Assembly: GCF_024584435.1 (NCBI RefSeq)
Contig: NZ_CP102197.1
Span: 124,001 to 188,000, forward strand
Direction of reading: 5' to 3'
DNA: 64,000 bases
DNA from: Schaalia odontolytica
GTDB taxonomy: Bacteria > Actinomycetota > Actinomycetes > Actinomycetales > Actinomycetaceae
The notes below the pieces were generated by a model. It was given only the letters and a program-made list of their open reading frames with translations. It was not told the origin of the DNA and made no database searches. Of the stretch, positions 1 to 8,007 are shown one piece after another (the stretch's first letter is position 1; the number at the start of each line of letters is the position of its first letter). A program made the position numbers and the translations under genes.

Positions 1-701
1 GCGCTGCCGTATCCGCAACGGGCGTGAGCCTCATCCGTGGCGCCGAGATCTCGTGCTCGGCATCGGGAATCTCCGCCCACCTTCTCGCCTACCTCTTCGA
101 TCCGGCCAACCCCGGCCTTCTCGACGTCTTTCGACGCACCCGCCAGGACCGCGAGACGCGCGCGCGGCGCATCGTGGACAACCTGTCGGCCGACTATCCT
201 ATCTCCTGGGAGGACGTGCTCGACTTCGCCCCCGAGGGCGGCCCGGTCGGGCGCCCCCACATCGCCGACGCGCTCGTGAGAGCCGGTTGCTTCCCCGATC
301 GCGGTGCCGCGTTTGTTCACGCCCTGCACCCCTCCGGCCCCTATTACGTGCACCACTGGGCGCCCGACCCGGTCGAGGCAGTGCGCCTCGTGCTCAAGGC
401 CGGCGGTGTGCCCGTTCTGGCCCACCCTCGCGCTCGCGGGCGTTCGCGTCTGCTGCCCGAGGCGGTGATCGGCGACATGGCGGATGCCGGGCTCTTCGGG
501 ATCGAACGAGACCATCGCGATCACGGCCCCCAGGACCGCGCGGACGTCGAACGCATCGGCGGCGAACTCGGGCTGGCGCTCTTCGGCTCCTCGGATTACC
601 ACGGCAGCGGCAAGCCGAATCGCATCGGCGAGAACACGACCGACCCCGCGACGATTGCCGAGGTCGTTAAGCGCGGGTACATCGGGGTGGTCGAGCCGTG
701 A
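1..701 (+). CDS. PHP-domain metal-dependent phosphoesterase, 5' truncated by window edge
   Basis: C-terminal part of a polymerase-and-histidinol-phosphatase (PHP) family protein; family members hydrolyse phosphoesters such as nucleoside 3',5'-bisphosphates using a metal cluster. The reading frame is open to the first base, so the N-terminal HxH metal-binding segment lies outside the window; a GTG at 24 is internal. Visible family features are the GAEIS strand motif, the HLLAYLFD segment, the VLAHPRARG histidine and the late SSDYHG aspartate/histidine pair. The stop overlaps the start of the following marC-like gene by 4 nt, so the two are probably co-transcribed. The exact substrate cannot be told from this fragment. 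Confidence 0.8.
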   Translation, partial: AAVSATGVSLIRGAEISCSASGISAHLLAYLFDPANPGLLDVFRRTRQDRETRARRIVDNLSADYPISWEDVLDFAPEGGPVGRPHIADALVRAGCFPDRGAAFVHALHPSGPYYVHHWAPDPVEAVRLVLKAGGVPVLAHPRARGRSRLLPEAVIGDMADAGLFGIERDHRDHGPQDRADVERIGGELGLALFGSSDYHGSGKPNRIGENTTDPATIAEVVKRGYIGVVEP

Positions 702-1327
702 GCTTCTTTGACGTCACGCTGTTTGCGACGGCGTTCGCGACCCTGACGGTCATCATGGACCCCATCGGGACCGTCCCGGTCTTCTTGGGGCTCACGAGCC
801 GGTACGCGCCGCTCAAGCAGCGTCGCGCGGCGATCCAGGCGACCTCGGTGTCCTTCGGCGTGATCGTGACGTTTGCCATTCTGGGTGGGCAGATTCTCCA
901 CCTCCTCCACATCTCCGTTGAGGCCCTCCAACTCTCCGGGGGAGTGCTCCTCTTCCTGGTCGCCATGGAGCTCCTCATGGGAACCGACTCCTCCTCTCCG
1001 GACACCGGTGACGAGGGGGTCAACGTCGCGCTCGTGCCCCTGGGTACGCCCCTGCTGGCCGGGCCCGGATCGATCGTTGCGGTCATGGTCGCGGTCGGCC
1101 AGGCGGGCAGCAACGTGGGGTCGTGGGTGGCCGTCCTGGTGGCGGTCGTCCTGGCGCACGTGGTGATGTGGCTGACCATGCGATTCTCGCTGATGCTCTC
1201 GCGTCTGCTGGGGCCGGGCGGAATCATGCTGCTCACCAAAATTTCGGGTCTGCTCCTGGCCGCGATTGCAACCCAGCTCATCATGGAGGGGATCTTCCGG
1301 TTCATCGCGGCAGCGAATGCCTCCTAG
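698..1327 (+). CDS. MarC family integral membrane protein
   Basis: A 209-residue multi-pass membrane protein of the MarC (UPF0056) family. Six hydrophobic segments are visible, with the family-typical MDPIGTVPVFL stretch near residue 22 and a PLGTPLLAGPGSI motif around residue 113. The length agrees with the family (about 200 residues). The GTG start overlaps the stop of the upstream PHP gene (GTGA), indicating translational coupling. MarC was once linked to multiple antibiotic resistance but its function is not established, so no substrate is assigned. Confidence 0.88.
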   Translation: MSFFDVTLFATAFATLTVIMDPIGTVPVFLGLTSRYAPLKQRRAAIQATSVSFGVIVTFAILGGQILHLLHISVEALQLSGGVLLFLVAMELLMGTDSSSPDTGDEGVNVALVPLGTPLLAGPGSIVAVMVAVGQAGSNVGSWVAVLVAVVLAHVVMWLTMRFSLMLSRLLGPGGIMLLTKISGLLLAAIATQLIMEGIFRFIAAANAS

Positions 1328-1518
1328 GCGATCGGGGCGGGTGGTCGGTATCACCCGCTGGCGCGGGGTGGCGGGGGAGTGCGGCGTGTCGCTTCGTGGA
1401 ATCTGTTCTCTTTGGTCAGGAAGTGTTGTATGGTGGCAGTGAACGTCGTGACGCGACACTGTCCGTACCGGTCAGGGTCACGCATTCATCCCTCACCACA
1501 TCCGTATCAGGAGAAATA

Positions 1519-2064
1519 ATGAAGAAGACGAGCTCGTCTCTGCTCGCCGCGACCGCGGCCCTCGGCCTGATCGCCGGTGCCGCCGGCGCCGCCATTGCTG
1601 CCGAACCTACCCCCGGCAGCTCGCCCTCGCCCTCGTCCCCGGCGACCGCCACCCCGGCCCCCGGCAACGGCGCGGACAACAACACTCCGGCCCCGCAGCC
1701 GTCTCAGGACACGCCGAGCACCCCTGCGCCTCCGAGCGCCACTCCGGCCCCGCAGCCGTCCCAGGACGCGCCGAGCACCCCTGCGCCTTCCTCGCCCGCG
1801 GCCGATCAGGGCGGCGCGGGCGCCAACTCCGGCCCCGTGGGCAGCACCGGCGTGACGACCCGCGGCCAGATCTCCAACGGCAACGGCCCGGCCCCGGTCT
1901 CCGCTCGTGGCGGCATTCGCAACACGAACACCCCCGCTGAGAGCGCGGCTCCGACCGGCCCGACCCTGGCCAACACCGGCTCCGCCGCGACGCTCGCCGC
2001 GGGCGTCGGCGCGATCGCCCTGGCGGGCGGCGTGACCCTGGTGGTTGCCCGCAGGCGCCACTGA
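1519..2064 (+). CDS. Small cell-wall-anchored protein with LANTG sortase signal
   Basis: A 181-residue secreted protein. The ATG at 1519 is chosen because CAGGAG lies 6 nt upstream and a classical signal peptide follows (KK, then a hydrophobic Ala/Leu core, ending near AIAAE at residue 29). The mature part is almost entirely Pro/Ser/Thr/Ala/Gln and contains two copies of a 19-residue repeat (TPAPQPSQD...; a 57-bp DNA period at 1684-1797), consistent with a wall-spanning stalk. The C-terminus has LANTG, a hydrophobic helix and a positively charged ARRRH tail, the tripartite sortase sorting signal, with Ala replacing Pro of canonical LPxTG. No adhesive domain is visible. The gene is monocistronic with its own terminator-like hairpin. 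Confidence 0.8.
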   Translation: MKKTSSSLLAATAALGLIAGAAGAAIAAEPTPGSSPSPSSPATATPAPGNGADNNTPAPQPSQDTPSTPAPPSATPAPQPSQDAPSTPAPSSPAADQGGAGANSGPVGSTGVTTRGQISNGNGPAPVSARGGIRNTNTPAESAAPTGPTLANTGSAATLAAGVGAIALAGGVTLVVARRRH

Positions 2065-2080
2065 GGCCTATCAGCCTGAC

Positions 2081-2123
2081 AGGCGGCGCGGATCTGCTCG
2101 CACAGAGCGGATCCGCGCCGCCT
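2081..2123 (+). terminator. Hairpin after the LANTG protein gene
   Basis: Perfect 14-bp inverted repeat (arms 2081-2094 and 2110-2123, arm AGGCGGCGCGGATC) starting 16 nt after the stop codon. The right arm is followed by GCCGTTTA rather than a clear T-run, so termination is inferred mainly from position and stem strength. Confidence 0.6.
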
Positions 2124-2626
2124 GCCGTTTACGCAGATCGCCCGTCGTTTGTGCACGAACGTTCATCTCAAAAACCCGAACTTGCACCGAAAATGGCCCT
2201 GTCGTCTTGATTTGATGTATGCGTCACAGGCACAATGGATGTACCGAATGTCACCATGAATAGAGCCCTCATGATGAACCGGTGATGGGAAGTGGCATCG
2301 CTCAATCGAGGGGTGCCACTTTCCTGCTATGCGTCCCTGCGGGCAGTGCCCCCGCAGGGACGCGCCGCGTCGGCGCGGGCAGTTGTGCCGGGCAGTGCTC
2401 GACCGGTAACTGCGCCGCCCCGTCGGTTCTGACGTGGGTATTTGGTCGCGCAACTGCCATGATCGGGTGCTCTTCGTCACGGTAGTGGAGGTGGGGAATA
2501 TCCCACAGGGGCTCCATCGGATGGACAACTGGCCGCGCGTCGCTACGCTCTAGAATTGAGGCCCGACCCCGACCCGGGGTGCTCGCCCCTGGGCGAGAGC
2601 GGTGCAGTTACAAAAAAGGAAAAAGT
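2124..2626 (+). promoter_or_regulatory. Structured intergenic region upstream of glycogen phosphorylase
   Basis: About 500 bp without a convincing gene. It holds a 7-bp stem (AGTGGCA 2291-2297 with TGCCACT 2314-2320) followed at once by a strong perfect 13-bp hairpin (2331-2343 with 2351-2363, arm GCGTCCCTGCGGG). A candidate -10 (TAGAAT, 2551-2556) lies 71 nt before the phosphorylase start, and a short CTCGCC/GGCGAG stem follows it. No known riboswitch class was recognised. Short overlapping reading frames here have no recognisable protein character. Confidence 0.4.
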
Positions 2627-4993
2627 ATGACGCTGGATCTGACTCAGTCGCTGCCCTCTCATGTGCGCGCGACCTCTGGACGCCCCGTTGAAGACTCGAC
2701 CCTGATGGAGGTGTGGCAGGGACTGTCCGCCGCCATCGTCGACCAGATCGCCGACAACTGGGCGGCCACCACCGAGCGCTACGCCAAGGGGCGTCAGGAG
2801 CACTACTTCTCCGCCGAGTTCCTCATGGGGCGTGCCCTGCTCAACAACCTGTCAAACCTCGGCCTCGTCGACGAGGCGCGCGAGGCCCTGGCTCGCTACG
2901 GCCTCGACCTCGGGCAGGTCCTCGAGGAGGAGCCCGACGCCGCCCTGGGCAACGGCGGCCTCGGACGTCTCGCCGCGTGCTTCCTGGACTCCTGCGCCAC
3001 CCTCGACCTGCCGGTGCGCGGCTACGGCATCCTCTACCGTTACGGCCTGTTCAAGCAGCTCTTCGACAACGGGTTCCAGACCGAGCACCCCGACCCGTGG
3101 ATGGAGGAAGGCTACCCCTTCGTCATCCGCCGCGAGGAGCGCGCCCGCATCGTCTCCTACGCCGACCTGACCGTGCGCGCCGTTCCCTACGACATTGCGA
3201 TCACCGGCTACGGCACCAAGAACGTGGGCACCCTGCGCCTGTGGAAGGCCGAGCCCATTGAGGAATTCGACTACGACGCCTTCAACTCCCAGCGTTTCAC
3301 CGACGCCATCGTCGACCGTGAGCGCACCATGGATATCTCGCGCGTCCTGTACCCCAACGACACGACCTTCGAAGGCAAGGTCCTGCGCGTGCGCCAGCAG
3401 TACTTCTTCTGCTCTGCCTCCCTGCAGGAGATCGTCGAGAACTACGTGCGCCACCACGGGTCGGACCTGACCGGCTTCGCCGAGTACAACGCCGTCCAGC
3501 TCAACGACACTCACCCCGTCCTGGCCATCCCCGAGCTCATGCGCATCCTCATGGACGAGCACGGCCTGGGGTGGGAGGATGCCTGGGCGGTCGTCTCCAA
3601 GACCTTTGCCTACACGAACCACACGGTCCTGGCCGAGGCCCTCGAGACCTGGGACATTCACATCTTCGATCGACTCTTCCCGCGCATCTCCGAGATCGTG
3701 CGCGAGATCGACCGTCGCTTCCGCATCGACATGGCCGACCGCGGCCTCGACCGGGGGACCATCGACTACATGGCGCCCGTCGCGGGCAACTCCGTGCGCA
3801 TGGCGTGGATCGCCTGCTACGCCTCGTATTCCATCAACGGCGTCGCCGCCCTCCACACCGAGATCATCAAGCGTGACACCCTCAAGGAGTGGTACGCGAT
3901 CTGGCCGGAGCGCTTCAACAACAAGACCAACGGCGTCACCCCGCGTCGCTGGCTCAAGCAGTGCAACCCGCGCCTGGCGGCCCTCCTCGACGAGGTGACC
4001 GGCTCCGACACGTGGGTTCGTGACCTCACGGAGCTGTCCAAGTTCACGTCCGCCGGATCCGATGCGGTTCTCGAGCGTCTGGATCGGATCAAGTATGAGA
4101 ACAAGGTTGAGTTCGCGGCCTGGGTGAAGGAGCGCGAGGGCGTCGACATCGATCCCACCGCGATCTTCGACGTTCAGATCAAGCGCCTGCACGAGTACAA
4201 GCGTCAGCTGCTCAACGCGTTCTACGTCCTGGACCTGTACTTCAGGATCAAGGATGACCCGACGCTGGACACGCCCAACCGCGTCTTCATCTTCGGCGCG
4301 AAGGCCGCCCCCGGCTACATCCGCGCCAAGGCGATCATCAAGCTCATCAACGCTATCGCTGAGCTGGTGAACAACGATGCGGACATCAACGGGCGCATCA
4401 AGGTTGTCTTCGTTCACAACTACAACGTCTCGCCCGCCGAGCACATCATCCCCGCCGCGGATGTGTCCGAGCAGATCTCGATGGCTGGCAAGGAGGCCTC
4501 GGGCACGTCGAACATGAAGTTCATGATGAACGGCGCACTCACCCTGGGCACCCTGGACGGGGCGAACGTTGAGATTCTTGAGGCCGTGGGCGAGGAGAAC
4601 GCCTACATCTTCGGCGCGACGGACGATGAGCTGCCTGAGCTGCGTCGTCACTACGATCCGCGTTGGCACTACGAGAACGTCCCCGGCCTCAAGCGCGTCA
4701 TCGACGCCCTGACCGACGGTACGCTGGACGATGCCCACTCGGGCTGGTTCCACGACATTCGCCACTCGATCCTCGAGGGCGGATTCGATCCGGCCGACGT
4801 CTACTACGTGCTGGGTGACTTCGCTTCCTACCGCGAGACCAAGGACCGGATGGCCGCCGATTACCGCGACCGCGCGGCCTGGAACGCTCGCGTGTGGGTG
4901 AATATCACCCGCTCGGGGCGCTTCTCCTCCGACCGTACGATCTCCGACTACGCTCGCGAGGTGTGGCGTATTGAGGGTGAGCCGATCGCCTGA
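2627..4993 (+). CDS. glgP: Glycogen/maltodextrin phosphorylase
   Basis: A 788-residue GT35 alpha-glucan phosphorylase, which releases glucose-1-phosphate from the non-reducing ends of glycogen or maltodextrin using pyridoxal phosphate. The ATG at 2627 is supported by AAAAGGA 7 nt upstream; the open frame starts earlier but without a ribosome site. Recognisable landmarks are EFLMGRAL near residue 67, the GNGGLGRLAACFLDS glycine-rich segment near residue 107, the LNDTHP motif, HEYKRQ, and the C-terminal EASGTSNMKFMMNG segment whose lysine binds PLP. Full length for the bacterial family. It is monocistronic and closed by a very strong terminator. Whether the physiological substrate is glycogen or maltodextrin cannot be decided here. 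Confidence 0.95.
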   Translation: MTLDLTQSLPSHVRATSGRPVEDSTLMEVWQGLSAAIVDQIADNWAATTERYAKGRQEHYFSAEFLMGRALLNNLSNLGLVDEAREALARYGLDLGQVLEEEPDAALGNGGLGRLAACFLDSCATLDLPVRGYGILYRYGLFKQLFDNGFQTEHPDPWMEEGYPFVIRREERARIVSYADLTVRAVPYDIAITGYGTKNVGTLRLWKAEPIEEFDYDAFNSQRFTDAIVDRERTMDISRVLYPNDTTFEGKVLRVRQQYFFCSASLQEIVENYVRHHGSDLTGFAEYNAVQLNDTHPVLAIPELMRILMDEHGLGWEDAWAVVSKTFAYTNHTVLAEALETWDIHIFDRLFPRISEIVREIDRRFRIDMADRGLDRGTIDYMAPVAGNSVRMAWIACYASYSINGVAALHTEIIKRDTLKEWYAIWPERFNNKTNGVTPRRWLKQCNPRLAALLDEVTGSDTWVRDLTELSKFTSAGSDAVLERLDRIKYENKVEFAAWVKEREGVDIDPTAIFDVQIKRLHEYKRQLLNAFYVLDLYFRIKDDPTLDTPNRVFIFGAKAAPGYIRAKAIIKLINAIAELVNNDADINGRIKVVFVHNYNVSPAEHIIPAADVSEQISMAGKEASGTSNMKFMMNGALTLGTLDGANVEILEAVGEENAYIFGATDDELPELRRHYDPRWHYENVPGLKRVIDALTDGTLDDAHSGWFHDIRHSILEGGFDPADVYYVLGDFASYRETKDRMAADYRDRAAWNARVWVNITRSGRFSSDRTISDYAREVWRIEGEPIA

Positions 4994-5006
4994 CGCGTGC
5001 GCGTGA

Positions 5007-5046
5007 GGGAGGCCCGGGACCGAGAGGTCCCGGGCCTCCCTCCCTT
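5007..5046 (+). terminator. Strong terminator of glgP
   Basis: Perfect 15-bp inverted repeat (5007-5021 and 5026-5040, arm GGGAGGCCCGGGACC) with a GAGA loop, followed by TCCCTT. It starts 14 nt after the stop. Confidence 0.85.
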
Positions 5047-5082
5047 ATGTGCATGTGATCTGTGACTCATCGGCGAGGGTAT

Positions 5083-5142
5083 CTGTATTAGCTCGTTGAC
5101 ACAGATAAGAAATCGTGTCATTGTATTACTGTATTAATACAG
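5083..5142 (+). promoter_or_regulatory. Promoter and operator sites of the GntR/ABC operon
   Basis: A consensus -35 TTGACA (5096-5101) is embedded among CTGTATTA-type half sites: CTGTATTA 5083-5090, TTGTATTA 5121-5128 and a perfect 14-bp palindrome CTGTATTAATACAG at 5129-5142. YtrA-subfamily GntR regulators usually bind AT-rich palindromes in their own promoter, so these are inferred operators for autoregulation. The -10 is not certain. Confidence 0.65.
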
Positions 5143-5163
5143 CAAGACAGGAGGGATACATCG

Positions 5164-5550
5164 ATGCGCATCGATGACACCCGCCCCATCTGGATCCAAC
5201 TCGCCGATTCCTTCCGATCCCGCATCACCAACGGGACGTGGAAGCCGGGAGAGAAGATCCCCTCCGTCCGCGACCTCGCCATCGAGGCCGGGACGAACCC
5301 CAATACCGTCCAACGAGCCCTCGCCGCCCTCGACGAGGAAGGGCTCACGATCCCCAAGCGAACCGCCGGACGTTTCGTCGCCACCGACGACGCCGCCCTG
5401 CGCACCCTGCGCCGAGACGACGCGCGGGCAGCGGCGAGCGCCTTTATTCGCGCCTGCCGCGCCCTCGGCGTCGAGAAGGAGGATGCGCATCGTCTCCTCG
5501 ACGAGCGGTGGGACGCGGACTCAGAGCACACAGGAGGCATCCCCTCATGA
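5164..5550 (+). CDS. GntR family transcriptional regulator, YtrA subfamily
   Basis: A 128-residue regulator with an N-terminal GntR winged helix (PIWIQLADSFRSRI, then KIPSVRDLAIEAGTNPNTVQRAL, the recognition-helix region at about residues 37-58) and only a short C-terminal helix pair, the layout of the YtrA subfamily. The ATG at 5164 follows AGGAGGG. Its stop overlaps the start of an ABC transporter ATPase gene (ATGA), as is usual for YtrA regulators, which commonly control the transporter they are encoded with. Autoregulation through the upstream palindrome is inferred. The effector is unknown; several relatives respond to cell-wall-active antibiotics. Confidence 0.92.
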   Translation: MRIDDTRPIWIQLADSFRSRITNGTWKPGEKIPSVRDLAIEAGTNPNTVQRALAALDEEGLTIPKRTAGRFVATDDAALRTLRRDDARAAASAFIRACRALGVEKEDAHRLLDERWDADSEHTGGIPS

Positions 5551-6275
5551 CCACCCAACCCCCGGGCGCCGCGCAGGCGTCCCCCGGCCTCGTTCACATC
5601 GAAGGCCTCACCAAGCGTTATCGCAGCGTCGCCGCCCTCCAGGACTTCACCCTCACCCTGGGCGCGGGCCACATCGTTGGCCTCATGGGACCCAACGGAT
5701 GCGGCAAGACCACGCTGTTAAAGATCCTCGCAGGAGTCCTGTCCGACTACGAGGGAAGCGTCACTATCGACGGGCACCACCCCGGCCCGGTATCCAAGTC
5801 CATCGTCTCCTACCTGCCCGACGTGGACTTCCTCAACCCGGACTGGACCGCGCGCACGGCCATCAAGGAGTACGACCGGTTCTTCGCCGACTTCGACGCC
5901 GACAAGGCGGCCGCCATGGTTGACTTCTATGGCCTGCCCGAGACGCGACCCCTGAGCGAAATGAGCAAGGGCATGGGGGAGAAGCTCCAGATCGCCCTCA
6001 TCATGGCGCGGCGAGCCCGCGTCTACCTCCTCGACGAGCCCATCAGCGGCGTCGATCCGGCAACCCGCGACGTCATGCTCGAGGGGATCCTGCGCGAGTT
6101 CGATCCCTCGTCGCTGCTCATCATGTCCACCCACCTCATCTCCGACATCGAACACTTCGTCGACTACGCGCTCTTCATGAAAGAGGGCAGAGTCTTCCTG
6201 GCGGGTGACGCCGACGACCTGCGAGCCACGCGGGGAGACTCCCTCGACGCAATCTTCCGGAAGGAGTACCGCTGA
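5547..6275 (+). CDS. ABC transporter ATP-binding protein (GntR-linked)
   Basis: A 242-residue cytoplasmic ATPase. Walker A is GPNGCGKTT near residue 53, the signature-like segment is LSEMSKGMGEK, Walker B is VYLLDEP and the H-loop histidine is in MSTHLISD. The ATG at 5547 overlaps the regulator's stop by 4 nt; the longer open frame upstream is out of context. It shares an operon with the following membrane protein gene (1-nt overlap) and the YtrA-type regulator, the layout of BcrA/YtrB-type exporters or bacitracin-responsive transporters. Substrate unknown. Confidence 0.93.
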   Translation: MTTQPPGAAQASPGLVHIEGLTKRYRSVAALQDFTLTLGAGHIVGLMGPNGCGKTTLLKILAGVLSDYEGSVTIDGHHPGPVSKSIVSYLPDVDFLNPDWTARTAIKEYDRFFADFDADKAAAMVDFYGLPETRPLSEMSKGMGEKLQIALIMARRARVYLLDEPISGVDPATRDVMLEGILREFDPSSLLIMSTHLISDIEHFVDYALFMKEGRVFLAGDADDLRATRGDSLDAIFRKEYR

Positions 6276-7087
6276 TGTTTTGGACACTACTCTCATACGA
6301 GATTCGCTCCAGGGCACGCTCCGTCGCACGCGTCCTCGAGATCATCGTCGCGGCCATCGTCCTGACCCTCGTCGTCCTCGCTTTGGACATCCCCGTGCTA
6401 AGCGACTCAGCCTTGCGGATTGCCTACATCCTGTGCTGCGGGATTCCCGCCGGCTTCGTCATCGCCGGAATGATCGACTACTGGAAGACCCTGTACGGCC
6501 AGCGCGGGTACTTCATGATGAGTCTGCCGGCCTCGGGATCCTCGATTTTCTGGGCGAAGGTCACCCGGATCTGCCTCGAGTCCATGGTCGGCCTGGCCTT
6601 CGCCGTTGGAGGCATCGTCGCCACCGCCGCCGAAGACGCCTCCCGCAAGGGGATGAGCCTCGCGCAGTACACGGCGGACATCCGTGGCGTCCTCGCGGTC
6701 TTCCCCACCCCTCTCCTCGTGGCCCTCGCGGTCGCGCAGGTGATCTCGACGCTGGCAGTGGTCGTTCAGGCCTGCGCCGTCATGACGATCGGGGCCGAGG
6801 GCCGCTTCAACCACATGGGCTTCGGGGCGCCGATGATCAGCTTCATCATCCTCTACTTCGTCAACCAGGTGACCGGTGTTGTCGGTACGCTCTTCTTCCC
6901 GCTGTCCATCAACCTGCGGACCGGGCGGTTCGGCGCCGACATCATGTGGACCTCCTTCATCTCGATGACGGACGACACGCCACCCGAAGTCGTTGGACTG
7001 GGCTCCTTCATCCTTGGTCCCCTCTGCGCCGTCGTCATGGCGATCTGGGCCTCTCGCTCCATCGAGAAGCACACGTCCCTGCGCTAG
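6275..7087 (+). CDS. ABC transporter permease-like membrane protein
   Basis: A 270-residue protein with about six hydrophobic segments and no enzyme motif. It starts at an ATG overlapping the ATPase stop (TGATG), so the two are translationally coupled and it is most likely the membrane half of the GntR-controlled transporter. Segments around residues 25-45, 55-75, 100-125, 145-170, 180-205 and 240-262 look membrane-spanning. Permeases of this kind are poorly conserved, so the call rests on topology and operon position. Confidence 0.75.
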   Translation: MFWTLLSYEIRSRARSVARVLEIIVAAIVLTLVVLALDIPVLSDSALRIAYILCCGIPAGFVIAGMIDYWKTLYGQRGYFMMSLPASGSSIFWAKVTRICLESMVGLAFAVGGIVATAAEDASRKGMSLAQYTADIRGVLAVFPTPLLVALAVAQVISTLAVVVQACAVMTIGAEGRFNHMGFGAPMISFIILYFVNQVTGVVGTLFFPLSINLRTGRFGADIMWTSFISMTDDTPPEVVGLGSFILGPLCAVVMAIWASRSIEKHTSLR

Positions 7088-7189
7088 CTACCCGTCCTCG
7101 CGGGGCGAGCAGGCCTTGCTCTTCGGCGCACTCACGCTCCCGGAGCTCCCCGTCCTCGCGCGTGCGCGAGCCAGGCATAGGAGGTTTCA

Positions 7190-7798
7190 ATGTTCCTGTT
7201 ATCGTCAGCGATCAGCGCCTTCGCCCAGCTCGGCCTGATCCTTGTGCTCCCGCTCGCGTGGTGGGCGCTCACCGCCAGACGCAGCGTTGGCTTTGCCTCC
7301 TGGATCGGCCTGCGTCGGCCGACATGGGACGGGAGAAGGGGGCGGCTCGGCGTAGCCGTCCTCGCGTGGGTGGCGATCGGTGCAGCTTCGACAGCGTTGC
7401 TCCAATCCCTCTCGGGCCAGGTTCCCGCCGCACGTTTCGCCGGGCAAGGCTTCGGTGGCATCGTGCCGGTCCTGCTCTTCGCGATCATCCAGACCTCCCT
7501 CGCCGAAGAGATATTCTTCCGGGGCTTCCTCGGCAAGCGGATCATCGCCAGGTGGGGTTTCGCCCCCGGCAACGCCGCTCAGGCCATCGTCTTTGGCGTC
7601 CTGCACGTCGCGTTGTTCGCATCCTTCGCGGACCCCGTCCGTCTGCTCCTCGTCGGCATCCTGACGGGGTCCAGCGGGTGGATCGCCGGGTGGATCAACG
7701 AGAAGAGCGCCGGGGGATCGATCCTGCCCGGCTGGGCCCTCCACGCGAGCGCGAACCTGCTCGTCGGAACTGCGGCGGCGTTCAACCTCATGGGGTGA
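7190..7798 (+). CDS. CPBP family intramembrane glutamic endopeptidase
   Basis: A 202-residue membrane protein of the CPBP/ABI (CAAX protease and bacteriocin-processing) family. The conserved motifs are present: AEEIFFRGF near residue 107 (EExxxR), FGVLHVAL near residue 133 (FxxxH), and GWALHASANL near residue 184 (HxxxN). AGGAGG at 7179-7184 sets the ATG at 7190. It follows the ABC operon by 100 bp and may be read through from it. In related actinobacteria such genes lie beside exporters and may process or protect against peptides; that role is inferred only. Confidence 0.88.
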   Translation: MFLLSSAISAFAQLGLILVLPLAWWALTARRSVGFASWIGLRRPTWDGRRGRLGVAVLAWVAIGAASTALLQSLSGQVPAARFAGQGFGGIVPVLLFAIIQTSLAEEIFFRGFLGKRIIARWGFAPGNAAQAIVFGVLHVALFASFADPVRLLLVGILTGSSGWIAGWINEKSAGGSILPGWALHASANLLVGTAAAFNLMG

Positions 7799-7805
7799 GC
7801 ATGGT

Positions 7806-7835
7806 CCCGGCCGGCGGTTGACTCCGCTGGCCGGG
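7806..7835 (+). terminator. Hairpin after the CPBP protease gene
   Basis: 12-bp stem with one G-T pair (7806-7817 and 7824-7835) and a TTGACT loop, 7 nt after the stop. No T-run follows, so termination is inferred. Confidence 0.5.
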
Positions 7836-7918
7836 GCTTCGCTGTGTCTGTGCGGGCCAGCCAAGGGTACCCATCCGTCCCGCTCGATCTCGACGGGCTT
7901 CGCTGTGTCTGTGCGGGC
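7834..7918. repeat. 24-bp direct repeat, two perfect copies
   Basis: Copies at 7834-7857 and 7895-7918 are identical, beginning GGGCTTCGCTGT and ending GTGCGGGC, with a 61-bp period, in the gap between the CPBP gene and the AlbA_2 protein gene. The first copy overlaps the right arm of the terminator hairpin. Function unknown. Confidence 0.75.
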
Positions 7919-7942
7919 AGCTTCGAGGGAACGTTCGCCCGG

Positions 7943-7971
7943 TTTGGAGGAATCATCCAGTCTCCTATGAT
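7943..7971 (+). promoter_or_regulatory. Candidate promoter for the AlbA_2 protein gene
   Basis: TTTGGA (7943-7948) and TATGAT (7966-7971) separated by 17 bp. The -10 sits inside an interrupted palindrome CTCCTA...TAGGAG (7964-7981 region). The start codon is 36 nt downstream of the -10. Confidence 0.5.
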
Positions 7972-8007
7972 GTTGTAGGAGCGAGAGACGCCCCCGAAAG
8001 GAGACCC

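Noticed and set aside
2163-2528. 121-codon minus-strand frame upstream of glgP
   Set aside because: No ribosome site, no recognisable domain, and it crosses strong hairpins; treated as non-coding.
2852-4765. 637-codon open frame on the minus strand
   Set aside because: Antisense shadow of glgP created by GC-rich third positions; no family similarity.
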